A DNA stretch of 64,000 nucleotides from NCBI RefSeq assembly GCF_000374045.1, contig NZ_KB893314.1, positions 495,115-559,114 on the forward strand. The letters are read 5' to 3'. The position numbers were made by a program, and so were the translations under genes. The notes under the pieces are model-generated. The model did not search any database and was not told where the DNA came from. It worked only from the letters and a program-made list of their open reading frames with translations. Of this stretch, positions 20,786 to 29,961 are shown piece by piece (within the stretch, counting starts at the first letter, position 1; each line of letters opens with the position of its first letter). Source of the DNA: Segetibacter koreensis DSM 18137 (GTDB taxonomy: Bacteria > Bacteroidota > Bacteroidia > Chitinophagales > Chitinophagaceae).

Positions 20786-20793
20786 TAACTTTG
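20786..20793 (+). promoter_or_regulatory. Bacteroidota -7 promoter element for clpS
   Basis: TAACTTTG fits the Bacteroidota -7 consensus TAnnTTTG and ends 15 bases before the preferred clpS ATG at 20809. A TTG frame start at 20791 would lie inside this element, so the later ATG is favoured. No clear -33 TTTG was found at the usual spacing. Confidence 0.5.
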
Positions 20794-20808
20794 CAAAAAA
20801 GTGATGAT

Positions 20809-21099
20809 ATGATTCCAGGAAGAGAAACATTGGAGGAAACAGTTACAGACGTACTTACAAGCTTTGAAAAAACATATCATATAATTGTGTGGAATGATGA
20901 GGTAAATACGTTTGAATGGGTGATAGAAACACTTATTGAAGTTTGTGGACATACGGAGGAGCAAGCCGAACAATGTGCTATGTTAATTCATACACGAGGA
21001 AAATATGCCGTAAAAAATGGCAGTTATGAGGACTTGAAACCTCAATGCGATGCCATTACAGATCGGGGTATTGGTGCTACTATAGAAGAAATGGCATGA
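20809..21099 (+). CDS. clpS: ATP-dependent Clp protease adaptor ClpS
   Basis: Adaptor that binds N-degron substrates and hands them to ClpA/ClpC with ClpP. The core reads HIIVWNDEVNTFEWVIETLIEV (interior part VWNDEVNTFEWV), matching the N-degron pocket; HTRGKYAVKNG is the second conserved block. The acidic N-terminus is normal for the family. I chose the ATG at 20809 (96 residues) because an open extension to a TTG at 20791 overlaps the -7 promoter element. It is a single-gene transcript beside mtaB, on the opposite strand. Confidence 0.9.
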   Translation: MIPGRETLEETVTDVLTSFEKTYHIIVWNDEVNTFEWVIETLIEVCGHTEEQAEQCAMLIHTRGKYAVKNGSYEDLKPQCDAITDRGIGATIEEMA

Positions 21100-21178
21100 T
21101 AACAAACTGCGTAATTTGTTAAATTAATACAGTGGTCATCAATACAGAAAATGTCAATAATGGAAAATTAGAATTGAA

Positions 21179-21484
21179 TCAATTCATCTGTAAAGAAGGC
21201 AAGCGATAGGTTTGTCCGTTATATACAAACAGTTCATCAATTTCAATAGTCCAATACTTATATAAGGGAGCCTTTTCAAGGTATTTTTGCACTTCAGCTT
21301 TTGTTTCACAAATCATTATTATCCATGTTCGGTAACTTTCCATACTAACCGCATAGGAATCAATAGTACTTTTATTAATAAGATAGCTTATATAGGTTCG
21401 GTGAGCAGGAACCAAAGCCATAAATTCCTCATCCATAAAAAAATTTATGGTGACAATAAATCTTTTAAGGCCAGATTTCTCCAT
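21179..21484 (-). CDS. Small YciI/muconolactone-isomerase-like protein
   Basis: A 101-residue protein with the pattern of a ferredoxin-like dimeric alpha/beta fold: RFIVTINFFM strand, a helix containing LVPAHRTYISYLINK, then SYAVSMES and a C-terminal WTIEIDELFVYNG. Small proteins of this type resemble YciI or muconolactone isomerase. No clear active-site residue is seen apart from the His in PAHR. It starts about 10 bases after the mtaB stop on the same strand, so it is probably in the mtaB transcript. Confidence 0.6.
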   Translation of the reverse strand: MEKSGLKRFIVTINFFMDEEFMALVPAHRTYISYLINKSTIDSYAVSMESYRTWIIMICETKAEVQKYLEKAPLYKYWTIEIDELFVYNGQTYRLPSLQMN

Positions 21485-21493
21485 TTAGTATTT

Positions 21494-22768
21494 TTATATT
21501 GTCCAGTCCACAATTTTGTTCACCCATTCATTTTTTAAAGGAGCATTAATTCTTATATAGTTATCTGTATACCCTTCTATCATGCCATTCTTACTATTTC
21601 CTTCAAAAAGCACTTTCCTTGTTTGCCCTATATGCCTTCTCGTGTGTTCGCTCATCTTCATATAACTAAGGTTGCGCAACTTTTTATTTCTTTCGTGACG
21701 AACATTTACAGGTACAACCTCTTTCATTTCTGTTGCTAATGTATTTGCTCGTTCGCTGTAGGTAAATACATGCAGGTAAGAGATATCGAGGTTGTGCAGA
21801 AAATCAAATGTTTCCATAAAATGCTCATCTGTTTCTCCTGGAAATCCCACAATTACGTCAACCCCAATAGCACAGTGCGGCATTAATGTTTTTATTAGTT
21901 TCACCCTTTCTGTATAGAGTTCTCTTTTATACCTTCTTCTCATTAACGCAAGTATTGCATTGCTGCCGCTTTGCAACGGTATGTGAAAGTGCGGCATAAA
22001 TTTATCACTGTTTGCCACAGACGCTATAATCTCGTTCGTCAACAGATTGGGCTCGATGGATGAAATGCGATAACGTTCTACCTTATCAACTTTTTCCAGC
22101 GCCTTTACCAGTTCAAAAAAATTCTCTTCATGCTTTTTACTACCGAAAGGTCCTTTACCGAAATCTCCGAGATTAACGCCTGTTAATACAATTTCCTTAA
22201 CACCTGTCTTCGCCAATTGTTCCGCATTTCTCACAACATTTTCTATACTATCGCTACGGCTTTTGCCTCTTGCCATTGGGATGGTACAAAATGAACAGTT
22301 ATAATCACAGCCATCCTGTACTTTTAAAAAAGTGCGTGTACGGTCGTTTACAGAAAAAGAGGCATTGAAACCAGTAACTTCCGAAATATCACAACTACAG
22401 ATTTTAGCGCTGTCGTTTTTTGTAAGGTCCTTAAGGTGATGAACAATATTAAATTTTTCAGCCGCTCCTAACACAAGATCAACGCCATCGATTGCCGCTA
22501 TTTCTTTTGGTTTTAGCTGGGCATAACACCCGGTTATAACTACCAGGCTTTCCGGAGCTTTTCTTTGAATTCGCCGCACAAGCTGTCTGCATTCTTTGTC
22601 TGCATTGTCAGTAACAGAGCACGTATTGATAACGTACACATCTGCCTTGCTGTCAAAATCTTTTTTTTCAAATCCTTCATTCTCTAAAAGCCTTGAAAGA
22701 GCAGAGGTTTCTGAATAGTTAAGTTTGCAACCTAATGTGTGAAATGCTACTGATCTTTTTTCATCCAT
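21494..22768 (-). CDS. mtaB: tRNA t6A37 methylthiotransferase
   Basis: Radical SAM enzyme that adds a methylthio group to t6A at position 37 of tRNAs. The N-terminal UPF0004 domain supplies three Cys for one iron-sulfur cluster (TLGCKLNYSE, VINTCSVTDNAD, ITGCYAQLKP). The radical SAM motif is GCDYNCSFCTIPMARG (CxxxCxxC, about residue 146). A TRAM-like C-terminal RNA-binding region follows. At 424 residues it is full length. The small YciI-like gene follows it about 10 bases later. Confidence 0.95.
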   Translation of the reverse strand: MDEKRSVAFHTLGCKLNYSETSALSRLLENEGFEKKDFDSKADVYVINTCSVTDNADKECRQLVRRIQRKAPESLVVITGCYAQLKPKEIAAIDGVDLVLGAAEKFNIVHHLKDLTKNDSAKICSCDISEVTGFNASFSVNDRTRTFLKVQDGCDYNCSFCTIPMARGKSRSDSIENVVRNAEQLAKTGVKEIVLTGVNLGDFGKGPFGSKKHEENFFELVKALEKVDKVERYRISSIEPNLLTNEIIASVANSDKFMPHFHIPLQSGSNAILALMRRRYKRELYTERVKLIKTLMPHCAIGVDVIVGFPGETDEHFMETFDFLHNLDISYLHVFTYSERANTLATEMKEVVPVNVRHERNKKLRNLSYMKMSEHTRRHIGQTRKVLFEGNSKNGMIEGYTDNYIRINAPLKNEWVNKIVDWTI

Positions 22769-22772
22769 AAGG

Positions 22773-22780
22773 CAAAGATA
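22773..22780 (-). promoter_or_regulatory. -7 promoter element for mtaB
   Basis: On the minus strand this reads TATCTTTG, a full match to TAnnTTTG, and ends five bases before the mtaB ATG. If used, the mRNA would have almost no leader. No good -33 TTTG is visible about 20 bases upstream. Confidence 0.5.
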
Positions 22781-22873
22781 GTACAGGGATAATTGTGTCA
22801 GGAATTGAGTTACGATGCAAATAAAATAATTACTACATTTTCTAATCCCATTTGGGTTATTTAACTTTCGGTT

Positions 22874-23308
22874 ATGAATATGAAGAAGATACTGCCGATA
22901 TTACTGTTGATAGTAATGGCGGTTATTGCAGTTTCAATCAGAAGATGTAACAATACTTCTCAGCCTCCTGTTGTAACTGAAAAAAAGGGACAGCCGGCAA
23001 ATACAACAGCAAATGCTCAAGAGCAGGTAAAATTTGACCGCTCTACAACCAATTTATTTTTTACAAAACATGCAAAGTGCAGAATGAAGTGCAGGCATAT
23101 TTCACAGCAGGAAGTAAAAGATATTTTAGTTAATGGAACCATTAATTACAATAAAAGTGACCTTAGCGACCCCCGCGGACCTTCTTATGCACTCGAGGGA
23201 AGAACCAAAGACGGGCAGAAGGTGCGAATAATATTTGCCCCAAGAAAACGGCACTTGACAGTAGTAACAGTAATGGACCTGGAGCGTGAATATGTTTGTA
23301 ATTGCTAA
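22874..23308 (+). CDS. DUF4258 family protein, membrane-anchored
   Basis: A 144-residue protein. A hydrophobic N-terminal segment (KKILPILLLIVMAVIAVSI) is followed by a linker and a DUF4258 domain from about residue 58 (FFTKHAKCRMKCRHISQQEV), with KVRIIFAPRKRHLTVVTV near the end. DUF4258 resembles RelE/HigB-like toxins in fold, but this one has a signal or anchor, so a toxin role is unlikely. The role is unknown. It converges with rpe and the last four bases of the two genes overlap. Confidence 0.75.
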   Translation: MNMKKILPILLLIVMAVIAVSIRRCNNTSQPPVVTEKKGQPANTTANAQEQVKFDRSTTNLFFTKHAKCRMKCRHISQQEVKDILVNGTINYNKSDLSDPRGPSYALEGRTKDGQKVRIIFAPRKRHLTVVTVMDLEREYVCNC

Positions 23309-23958
23309 CCGCCAATCGCCTTTAGCCGGGCTATAGCCGCTATAGGATCGGGCGCTTTAAAAACAGTACTTCCTGCTATTAATACATCGGCACCCGCACC
23401 TATTATTGACGGAGCGTTTTCAAGCGTTACACCTCCATCAATCGCAATATGAACATGCAATCCTTTTTCATCAATCATTTTTTTAACCTGCCTGATTTTT
23501 TCGAAAGAATGAGGAATAAATTCCTGCCCTCCAAAGCCCGGATCAACAGTCATCATGAGAACAGTATCGATATCGTGAATAATGTCTGCCAGTAAACTAA
23601 CTGAAGTGTGAGGATTAATAGCAACCCCCGCCTTCATACCAAGGCTTTTTATTTGCTCTATATTTCTGTGCAAATGATTACATATTTCTATATGAACAGA
23701 TAAGCGATCAGCACCAGCATTTTTAAAGGCCTCGGTATATTTTTCCGGCTCTACGATCATCAGGTGTACATCACAAACCTTTGTTGTTGCTTTTCTTATT
23801 TGCTGTATTACCGGCAATCCAAAGCTTATGTTAGGAACAAACCTTCCATCCATTACATCGAGGTGATACCAATCGGCCTCACTTTTATTCAGCATATCGC
23901 ATTCGTCCTGCAAGTGTAAAAAATCAGCTGCTAATAAAGAAGGCGCTATAATGGGCAT
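23305..23958 (-). CDS. rpe: Ribulose-phosphate 3-epimerase
   Basis: Interconverts ribulose-5-phosphate and xylulose-5-phosphate in the pentose phosphate pathway. TIM barrel of 217 residues with IIAPSLLAADF, WYHLDVMDGRFVPNIS (metal-binding His and Asp), VHLMIVEPE, MMTVDPGFGGQEFIP and HIAIDGGVTLENAP, the phosphate-binding end being GADVLIAGSTVF. Full length. Its 3' end overlaps the DUF4258 gene by 4 bases. Confidence 0.97.
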   Translation of the reverse strand: MPIIAPSLLAADFLHLQDECDMLNKSEADWYHLDVMDGRFVPNISFGLPVIQQIRKATTKVCDVHLMIVEPEKYTEAFKNAGADRLSVHIEICNHLHRNIEQIKSLGMKAGVAINPHTSVSLLADIIHDIDTVLMMTVDPGFGGQEFIPHSFEKIRQVKKMIDEKGLHVHIAIDGGVTLENAPSIIGAGADVLIAGSTVFKAPDPIAAIARLKAIGG

Positions 23959-24035
23959 AGTGTATGGTTAAATGGTTTAGTAGGTGACTTTATTAATTGT
24001 TTATTGTTTATTGTTCACTGTTCGTTATAGATTTT

Positions 24036-24830
24036 TTACTCCAACCTCTTCACCGCTTCCGCTGCTTCCTTCAACTGGTTATCGAGCCCTAAAGATCGTT
24101 TATAATCAAGAATAGCTTCAGCTTTATTGCCTAACGCTTCGCGACATTTTGCTCTCCAATAATAAGCATCAGCATACGTGTTATTTACAGTTGTAGCCGT
24201 TTCAAAAACTTTTAAAGCTTCAGGATAATTTTTATTGTCATAATAAATAAAACCTTTTTCCATATAAGCTTCCATTAATGTATAATTATCATTTATTGCC
24301 TTGTCAAATAGCTGCAATGCCTGTTTATCTGCTCCTGTTCTTGCATAATAAATGCCGGCAATAAAATTGCAATCCGCATCTGTTTCTCGGCCCATACCTA
24401 ATTTACGTACGTTTTCACAGACAATAAGGGCTTTAGGGTTTTTAGTTTCAGCAAACAGGTTAGCAAGGTGTAATTGCGCCTCTGTCGATGGATAAATATT
24501 GATTGCTTTTGTATAACTATCTATAGCAGAAGCTGTATCCTTATTATCTTCCTGCAATTGGGCTTTTGTAAACCACAACCCATTATTCAGGCTGTCTCTT
24601 TTTATCAGGCTGTCAGTCTGTGAAATAGCATCCTTATACATTTTTAGGCTATCATAGGTATTTATCAATCGCATTCTCGCCCCTGCACTATCCGGGTATT
24701 GTTTTACTCCTGCTTTTAGTTGATCTAACAACTGCAGATGATCCGCATCTTTTACAGTTTCATTTTTATCGTTTTGCCCACATGAAAAAATAACCAATGA
24801 AATAATTATAAAAACAACGCACCTTTTCAT
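24036..24830 (-). CDS. Tetratricopeptide-repeat lipoprotein
   Basis: A 264-residue protein with a lipoprotein signal peptide (VFIIISLVIFSCGQ, lipobox Cys about residue 17), then about six TPR units (for example LWFTKAQLQEDNKDTASAIDSYTKAI is split here by helix breaks; later AYMEKGFIYYDNKNYPEALK and DAYYWRAKCREALGNKAEA). TPR arrays hold protein partners together. It is probably anchored in the envelope; the partner is unknown. It stands alone. Confidence 0.85.
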   Translation of the reverse strand: MKRCVVFIIISLVIFSCGQNDKNETVKDADHLQLLDQLKAGVKQYPDSAGARMRLINTYDSLKMYKDAISQTDSLIKRDSLNNGLWFTKAQLQEDNKDTASAIDSYTKAINIYPSTEAQLHLANLFAETKNPKALIVCENVRKLGMGRETDADCNFIAGIYYARTGADKQALQLFDKAINDNYTLMEAYMEKGFIYYDNKNYPEALKVFETATTVNNTYADAYYWRAKCREALGNKAEAILDYKRSLGLDNQLKEAAEAVKRLE

Positions 24831-24984
24831 CCGGCAAAAATAAACGGGTAAATGTTTGTTTCCTCTTTTTTCTTAACTGCCCCCTATATTCCAACAATTC
24901 TTTTGCAAAGCAAAATTCTCGTTTTCAATTTAATATTGATTGTTACAATGATTTAATTACCTATGTTGAATAATGATTTAGCCT

Positions 24985-24992
24985 TACTTTTG
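24985..24992 (+). promoter_or_regulatory. -7 promoter element setting the start of the 25014 gene
   Basis: TACTTTTG matches TAnnTTTG. It lies inside a longer open frame starting at 24963, which argues that the true start is the ATG at 25014, 21 bases downstream of the element. Confidence 0.45.
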
Positions 24993-25013
24993 GCGAAAAT
25001 CAAACTAGATTGT

Positions 25014-25484
25014 ATGTACCAGGGATTATTGCACTTACACAACTTCGGACGTTGGGTAGTTATTATACTGTTGTTGGTTGCTATTTTTAAGGCAGCAAGC
25101 GGACTTGCCGGCAATAAACCTTTTACAAACGGAGATAAAAAAATCGGATTGTTTTTAATGATATCAGCCCATATCATGCTATTGGTAGGTTTGTACCAGT
25201 GGTTTGTGGGCCCATGGGGGTTTCAAAACATTCAAAACCTTGGCATGAAAGCGGTGATGCAAAACAATGCTTATCGTTTCTGGGCTGTTGAGCATATTAC
25301 AGGTATGCTTATAGGTATTATTCTTATTACAATAGGCAGAGGCTCCGCTAAGAAAGATATAAGTGACATAGCTAAACACAGACGTTCGTTCTGGTTTTAT
25401 TTTATTGCTTTTATTGTAATTGTCGCATCCGTCCCATGGCCATTCAGAGAAGTAGCAAGACCGCTTTTTCCAGGGATGCACTAA
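25014..25484 (+). CDS. Four-helix membrane protein, cytochrome b-like, uncharacterised
   Basis: A 156-residue integral membrane protein with four hydrophobic segments: WVVIILLLVAIFKAASG, IGLFLMISAHIMLLVGLYQ, HITGMLIGIILITIG and FYFIAFIVIVASVPW. Histidines at HLHNFGRW, SAHIML and VEHITGM lie at helix ends and could bind haem, but that is inference. The frame stays open upstream to 24963; I use the ATG at 25014 because a promoter-like TACTTTTG lies upstream of it and the sequence before it has no membrane-protein features. Function is unknown. Confidence 0.75.
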   Translation: MYQGLLHLHNFGRWVVIILLLVAIFKAASGLAGNKPFTNGDKKIGLFLMISAHIMLLVGLYQWFVGPWGFQNIQNLGMKAVMQNNAYRFWAVEHITGMLIGIILITIGRGSAKKDISDIAKHRRSFWFYFIAFIVIVASVPWPFREVARPLFPGMH

Positions 25485-25585
25485 TAAAGATATATGCATC
25501 TTATTTTGAAAAAGCCTTTGATAAATGTCTTACATATTAGCACGCGATTGCACTCTTGTAAAACGTGTTTTAGCCATTACCGAGA

Positions 25586-26674
25586 TTAATCAGGGAATAA
25601 AGTCTTATCAATATTAGGAACTATTCTCAAAGCATTTTTATAGTACACTTTTTTCAAAATTTCGTCTGGCAAGCCCATACCGTACATTCTCCAAAAGGCA
25701 TGGTACTTTTTGTGGTAAGGAAAATATTCATCCTGGGTTTCTAAAACCCTGAAGTAGGTTGTATATTCTTCAGGAACCCAACTGTCTTTTCCAAATAAGA
25801 TTCTGTTTTGGTATTTTGTAAAAAATGCTTTAGCCGCTTTGGGTTGCCTGCCAAGTTCTGCTATCACAGCGCCAAACTCAACTACAACATTATTCATGTC
25901 ATCCAGTAACAATGAAAGCTTTGCAAGATCATTAGCGTACCAACCAAAATGGGCGGCAATAAAAGTGGTTTTAGAATGCTTTTTAAACATGCGATGCTGC
26001 TCATTGAGCAACTCTTCAAAAGGTGCCGGATTGGTATTACCCCTTTTCCTTTCGGGGTGTGTTACCAGCTCCAACCATCTTTCATTATTTTCATCTAATG
26101 AGTCCCAAAAAGGCTTTGGATCAGCCGTATGAATAAGAACAGGAATTTTTAATTCACCACATTTTTCCCAAATCGCATCAAGTCTTTGATCATCAACCGC
26201 AACTCTTTTTCCCAAATTATCTTTTACAGACAACCCTAGACTCTTGTAGATCTTTAAGCCATTCGCACCATTCTTTACGTCTTCTTCAAGTTGTTTAACA
26301 GCTCTTGTCGTCCAGTCACTTTCACCAATACCTGCAAAATCAATATTTGCAAATACAATAAAACGCTTTGGTGCTGTGGCTTTTATATTCTCAATTGATT
26401 TTTTAAGTATATCTCCGCTTTGCCCGCTCAGGTTTACCATTACAGCCATATTCAACTTATTCATATCATTAACCAAATCATTCAGATTTTGTGTCGGCAT
26501 ACCAAACTGGTGATTATGAACATCAATAAAAGGATACTTAGCTTTGGTTAATATATGTTGAGGAACAACCAATGTGGAGGTTGGATTATATTTTTCAAAA
26601 TCCATATGATTAGCCTGCCCATTAACTATAAAAGCAGAAATAACAAGAGAAACAGGAAATAAGATTTTTTTCAT
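25586..26674 (-). CDS. Amidohydrolase-family (amidohydrolase-2/TIM-barrel) protein, exported
   Basis: A 362-residue metal-dependent hydrolase. A signal peptide (ILFPVSLVISAFIVNGQ) is followed by the barrel: FIDVHNHQFG gives the HxH metal ligands, VLIHTADPKPFWDS a later His, TFIAAHFGWY another, and LFGKDSWVPEEY the terminal Asp. Members hydrolyse lactones or amides, or decarboxylate aromatics; the substrate is unknown. It has normal length and stands alone, about 220 bases from the GH20-like gene on the same strand. Confidence 0.85.
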   Translation of the reverse strand: MKKILFPVSLVISAFIVNGQANHMDFEKYNPTSTLVVPQHILTKAKYPFIDVHNHQFGMPTQNLNDLVNDMNKLNMAVMVNLSGQSGDILKKSIENIKATAPKRFIVFANIDFAGIGESDWTTRAVKQLEEDVKNGANGLKIYKSLGLSVKDNLGKRVAVDDQRLDAIWEKCGELKIPVLIHTADPKPFWDSLDENNERWLELVTHPERKRGNTNPAPFEELLNEQHRMFKKHSKTTFIAAHFGWYANDLAKLSLLLDDMNNVVVEFGAVIAELGRQPKAAKAFFTKYQNRILFGKDSWVPEEYTTYFRVLETQDEYFPYHKKYHAFWRMYGMGLPDEILKKVYYKNALRIVPNIDKTLFPD

Positions 26675-26892
26675 AGCTGTTAAAATGAAAATTAAGTGTT
26701 GAAGTTATTCGCATTTAGTTTGAAAGCGATCTCGGGGGTGGTAATTGTACTTTTGCAGGTTAGTTTTACAGGTTAATGCGATCCCGAATGTTTGTAACAG
26801 TATCAAAATCAATTACTAAAATCATTAGAAACATGGTAATTGCCCTGAAAACATCGATAGAATGCAAGCTTACCGGCAGTTGTTTCATTTGA

Positions 26893-27999
26893 TTATCTCA
26901 GGCTATTTATTTCTTCGTACATGGCTTTGAAGCTATTCCAGGGTGTATTATCACCGCCTTTGTCATCTTTTTTATTTTCATAAAATCCATCTAAAAATGC
27001 CCCGGCGTCTGACCATACCGTTTGCATCATCCCGTAAAACCTGGGTTGCATTTCTTTAGAAGATTCTTTCCTGAAATTTACCATATCTTCTGTTTGCCTA
27101 ACAGCCAGTGAAGGAACTCGCCATGGACACGTAATTACATTAAGACCTTTCATTGCAAAGTAAACCGGTGTTTTATCTGCACGCTCATAATGCCAGTCAC
27201 AAATGATAACGTCTTTTGGTATCATATCAATGGCCCTGTAGGTGTTATTATAACTGGCCTCCCACATGCCAAGCCCTGTTGTTTTACCATCAATCAACCT
27301 GTCTCCCCAAATCCATAATTGCCTGTTTTTGCCAACAAGATGGTTGTTTACCGTTCTAACTTCATTTGCAAATAATTCTGCTTTATCCCTTCCACTACAG
27401 CGCGGACATTTGTCTTCGCCGAGATAAAATACTTCATCCATGCCCGCATGAAAAGCATTTGTTTCAAATACATCGCATATTTCGTCTACCAGGTCAAATA
27501 CAATTTTGTGCAGATCAGGATGTAAAGGGCAATAACTTTTACAATACAAATTATCCACATTTGGCCATTCGTATTTTTCGGGCATTTTCAAAAAAGGTGT
27601 TTCATCAAACCCGGCATAAACACTCAACAATTTGCCGGTATGATTAGCCCAAGACTGATGACCCAAAAGATTGATCTGCGGTATAATGCGGATATTATTC
27701 TTTTTACAGGCATTCACCATTTTTCTTACATCACTTTTTGTAAGCGTTAAGCTATCTGCAACGAACTCGGGATGACTTTTAAATTGATAATTGTAATCAA
27801 TACGTACGATAAGTGTATTTACTTTTCGCGGCGCTAACTCCTCTGCAATGAATTTTGTAAACGCATCTACATCTTTAGGTTTAGGTGACCCAATGCAAAA
27901 ACCTCGAACAGGTAAAACGCTATCTAAATTGTCTTGAGCCCTTAGGCCTGATGCCATATTCAAAAAAATGATGACTAAAAGAATAAAGTATTTTTTCAT
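26893..27999 (-). CDS. GH20-like beta-N-acetylhexosaminidase catalytic domain protein, exported
   Basis: A 368-residue secreted enzyme with a signal peptide (FILLVIIFLNMASGLRAQ). The barrel shows RIIPQINLLGHQSW and the catalytic pair in FHAGMDEVFYLG (the GH20 HxGxDE motif, here HAGMDE). A CPRCSGRD sequence nearby is unusual for GH20 and could bind metal. It lacks the GH20 N-terminal domain. The likely role is release of N-acetylhexosamine from glycans; substrate not shown. Confidence 0.75.
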   Translation of the reverse strand: MKKYFILLVIIFLNMASGLRAQDNLDSVLPVRGFCIGSPKPKDVDAFTKFIAEELAPRKVNTLIVRIDYNYQFKSHPEFVADSLTLTKSDVRKMVNACKKNNIRIIPQINLLGHQSWANHTGKLLSVYAGFDETPFLKMPEKYEWPNVDNLYCKSYCPLHPDLHKIVFDLVDEICDVFETNAFHAGMDEVFYLGEDKCPRCSGRDKAELFANEVRTVNNHLVGKNRQLWIWGDRLIDGKTTGLGMWEASYNNTYRAIDMIPKDVIICDWHYERADKTPVYFAMKGLNVITCPWRVPSLAVRQTEDMVNFRKESSKEMQPRFYGMMQTVWSDAGAFLDGFYENKKDDKGGDNTPWNSFKAMYEEINSLR

Positions 28000-28176
28000 G
28001 AGTTAGTATTGATTGAATAAATGTAATTATTGTTCGAATGTTATCATTACAATTTTCAATTTATATTTAGTATTTTTATTAAGTGACAGATGATTCTGGT
28101 AAATCTTTGAATACTTTTTTTCCTTTTAGCGAAAAAGATGTAGTGGCCAAAAGAGGATAGATGTAACAATTATTTA

Positions 28177-28249
<73 letters not shown>

Positions 28250-28298
28250 CTTGATTTTAAGCAACTTAGATATATAATAACAGTATATTTATTTTACT

Positions 28299-28321
28299 TT
28301 CACCATAAATTGCACCATAAC
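28299..28321 (+). repeat. Left-end tandem arm-type repeats
   Basis: TTCACCATAAA at 28299 and TTGCACCATAAC at 28310 form a tandem pair with 11-base spacing, about 50 bases inside the left end. The same motif is found as a pair just inside the right end. These are probable integrase arm-binding sites. Confidence 0.6.
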
Positions 28322-28623
28322 TTTTAGTGTTAGTTTTGACAATATCAGGTTCTTGAAAAACAAGGGTTTTCGAGTGGACAAATTGTATTTTATAATTTAG
28401 GAAGGATGAAAATGATGTAGCGTAAATATTTAAACACAAAGCATCTTTTCCCTTTTTTATGTATCATAAGAAAATTTATAGTTAATAAGTAATTGAATAT
28501 ATCTACAGCTGTATAGTTTTTACTATATATGTATCCCCGTCAATTACAGACCCCATCTCTACCCCCACCTGTACGTGAGGGTTAAACACCCCCATACTCA
28601 TTTTTTAACTTAAACACATTTTT
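28322..28623. other. Gene-free left end of the island with a small hairpin
   Basis: No gene seen in about 300 bases. A hairpin lies at 28561-28582: ACCCCCAC pairs with GTGAGGGT with one mismatch and loop CTGTAC, about 40 bases upstream of the first island gene, in C-rich surroundings. It could regulate that gene; nothing more can be said. Confidence 0.4.
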
Positions 28624-28977
28624 ATGGTAACTATTACAGGTTATGCTTTAAGAGAAAGCAAAAAAGAAGCAGGAAAAACGTTTGTTTCCCTACAGTTGCA
28701 GGGAGATATTGAGATGGTTCAATCTATGGATACAGGAAGATTTTATGCAACAGCAAAGAAATGTTCTATTACCTCAACCTTTTCAGAGGAAGTTGCTAAA
28801 AATTTAATAGGAAGTAGAATGCCAGGTACTATTGAAAGAGTACAATGTGACCCTTATGATTACACTGTTCCAGAAACAGGTGAAGTGGTGTCGTTAGCTC
28901 ATTCTTATCAGTATGTTCCTGAGCAACCTACAACTTTCGTCGAACCTCAGAGACAAAGAATGGTATCAGCATTTTAA
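28624..28977 (+). CDS. Small basic island protein, possible OB-fold/ssDNA-binding
   Basis: A 117-residue protein that alternates short strands (MVTITGYALRE, FVSLQLQGDIEMVQ, FYATAKKCSITSTF, GTIERVQCDPYDY), the pattern of an OB-type beta-barrel, with a proline- and glutamine-rich tail (QYVPEQPTTFVEPQRQR) like the flexible end of SSB proteins. Position directly before a phage-type P-loop ATPase supports a DNA-metabolism role. The family is not recognised and the SSB idea is inference. It has its own strong terminator. Confidence 0.65.
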   Translation: MVTITGYALRESKKEAGKTFVSLQLQGDIEMVQSMDTGRFYATAKKCSITSTFSEEVAKNLIGSRMPGTIERVQCDPYDYTVPETGEVVSLAHSYQYVPEQPTTFVEPQRQRMVSAF

Positions 28978-29006
28978 CCTCTAGGGTTAAATTAATTTCT
29001 TAAGTG

Positions 29007-29040
29007 AAGGCAGAGCAAGACAGCTCTGCCTTTTTTATTT
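29007..29040 (+). terminator. Rho-independent terminator
   Basis: AAGGCAGAGC (29007-29016) pairs perfectly with GCTCTGCCTT (29023-29032), loop AAGACA, followed by TTTTATTT. It separates the first small gene from the ATPase gene, so the latter may need its own promoter or read-through. Confidence 0.9.
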
Positions 29041-29061
29041 TCTAACATTAAATTATTAAAA

Positions 29062-29961
29062 ATGGAGCTACTAAAGGCATCGCGAAAAAGGGTTAAGATT
29101 AAAATGGCTTTGCAAGGCCCTTCGGGAAGCGGAAAAACTTATTCTGCTTTGCTTCTTGCATATGGTCTTTGTAATAACTGGAACAAGATTGTAGTAATTG
29201 ACACAGAAAACCGGTCTTCTGAACTGTATTCTCATCTCGGAGATTTTTTTGTTATGACCATAACACCTCCCTTTACTCCGGAGAGGTATATACAAGCACT
29301 TGATTTATGTGAAAAAGAAGGCATGGAGGTAATCATTATAGACAGCATCTCTCATGAGTGGGAAAATATTCTGGACCAACACTCCCAAATGATAGGAAAC
29401 AGTTATACAAACTGGAACAAACTTACTCCCCGCCATAATTCTTTTGTTCAGCGTATTCTTCAATCTCCTGCCCATATAGTAGGGACTATAAGAGCAAAAC
29501 AGGAATATGTTCTGTCAGAAAAGAATGGTAAACAAGTTCCTGAAAAGGTAGGAATGAAAGGAGTAACAAGAGAAGGAATGGACTACGAATTTACCCTTGT
29601 CTTTGAAATTGATATCACTAATTCTACCACTGCTACAAAAGACAGAACTTCTTTGTTCAAAGGAAAACCGTCCTTTATTATAACTCCTGAAACCGGCCAA
29701 ACTATTCTTAATTGGTGTAATACAGGAAAAGAGGAATTACAGTCAGCTCCAAAAGAACTTCCAGCAAGAATAAATGAATGTAAAAGCATGGACGAGCTTT
29801 TAAAGTTGTATTACGCTAGTCCAGCTAACGATGAAAATACTAAGAGTATATTTTCTAAGAAGAGAATTGAATTGGAAAAACAGTTGATACCAAAATCATT
29901 GATAAACAATCAAAATCAAAACAGTAATGGAACTATCAGTAATACCACAGGAACAAAATAA
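29062..29961 (+). CDS. P-loop ATPase of the RecA/AAA type, phage recombination-like
   Basis: A 299-residue ATPase. Walker A is LQGPSGSGKTYSALLLA (about residues 17-33) and Walker B is VIIIDSISHEWE (about 93-104); the order and the mobile-element context resemble phage RecA-fold ATPases (Sak4-type annealing partners). The C-terminal 80 residues are helical and Asn/Lys rich. It overlaps the DUF3871 gene by 35 bases in another frame, so the two are translated together. It likely acts on island DNA during replication or recombination; the partner is unproven. Confidence 0.75.
   Translation: MELLKASRKRVKIKMALQGPSGSGKTYSALLLAYGLCNNWNKIVVIDTENRSSELYSHLGDFFVMTITPPFTPERYIQALDLCEKEGMEVIIIDSISHEWENILDQHSQMIGNSYTNWNKLTPRHNSFVQRILQSPAHIVGTIRAKQEYVLSEKNGKQVPEKVGMKGVTREGMDYEFTLVFEIDITNSTTATKDRTSLFKGKPSFIITPETGQTILNWCNTGKEELQSAPKELPARINECKSMDELLKLYYASPANDENTKSIFSKKRIELEKQLIPKSLINNQNQNSNGTISNTTGTK

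Noticed and set aside
22874..23308. RelE-like toxin of a toxin-antitoxin pair
   Set aside because: The DUF4258 protein has a membrane or signal segment and no antitoxin neighbour.
25179..25499. 106-residue frame antisense to the membrane protein gene
   Set aside because: It is the complement of a clear four-helix membrane protein and has no features of its own.
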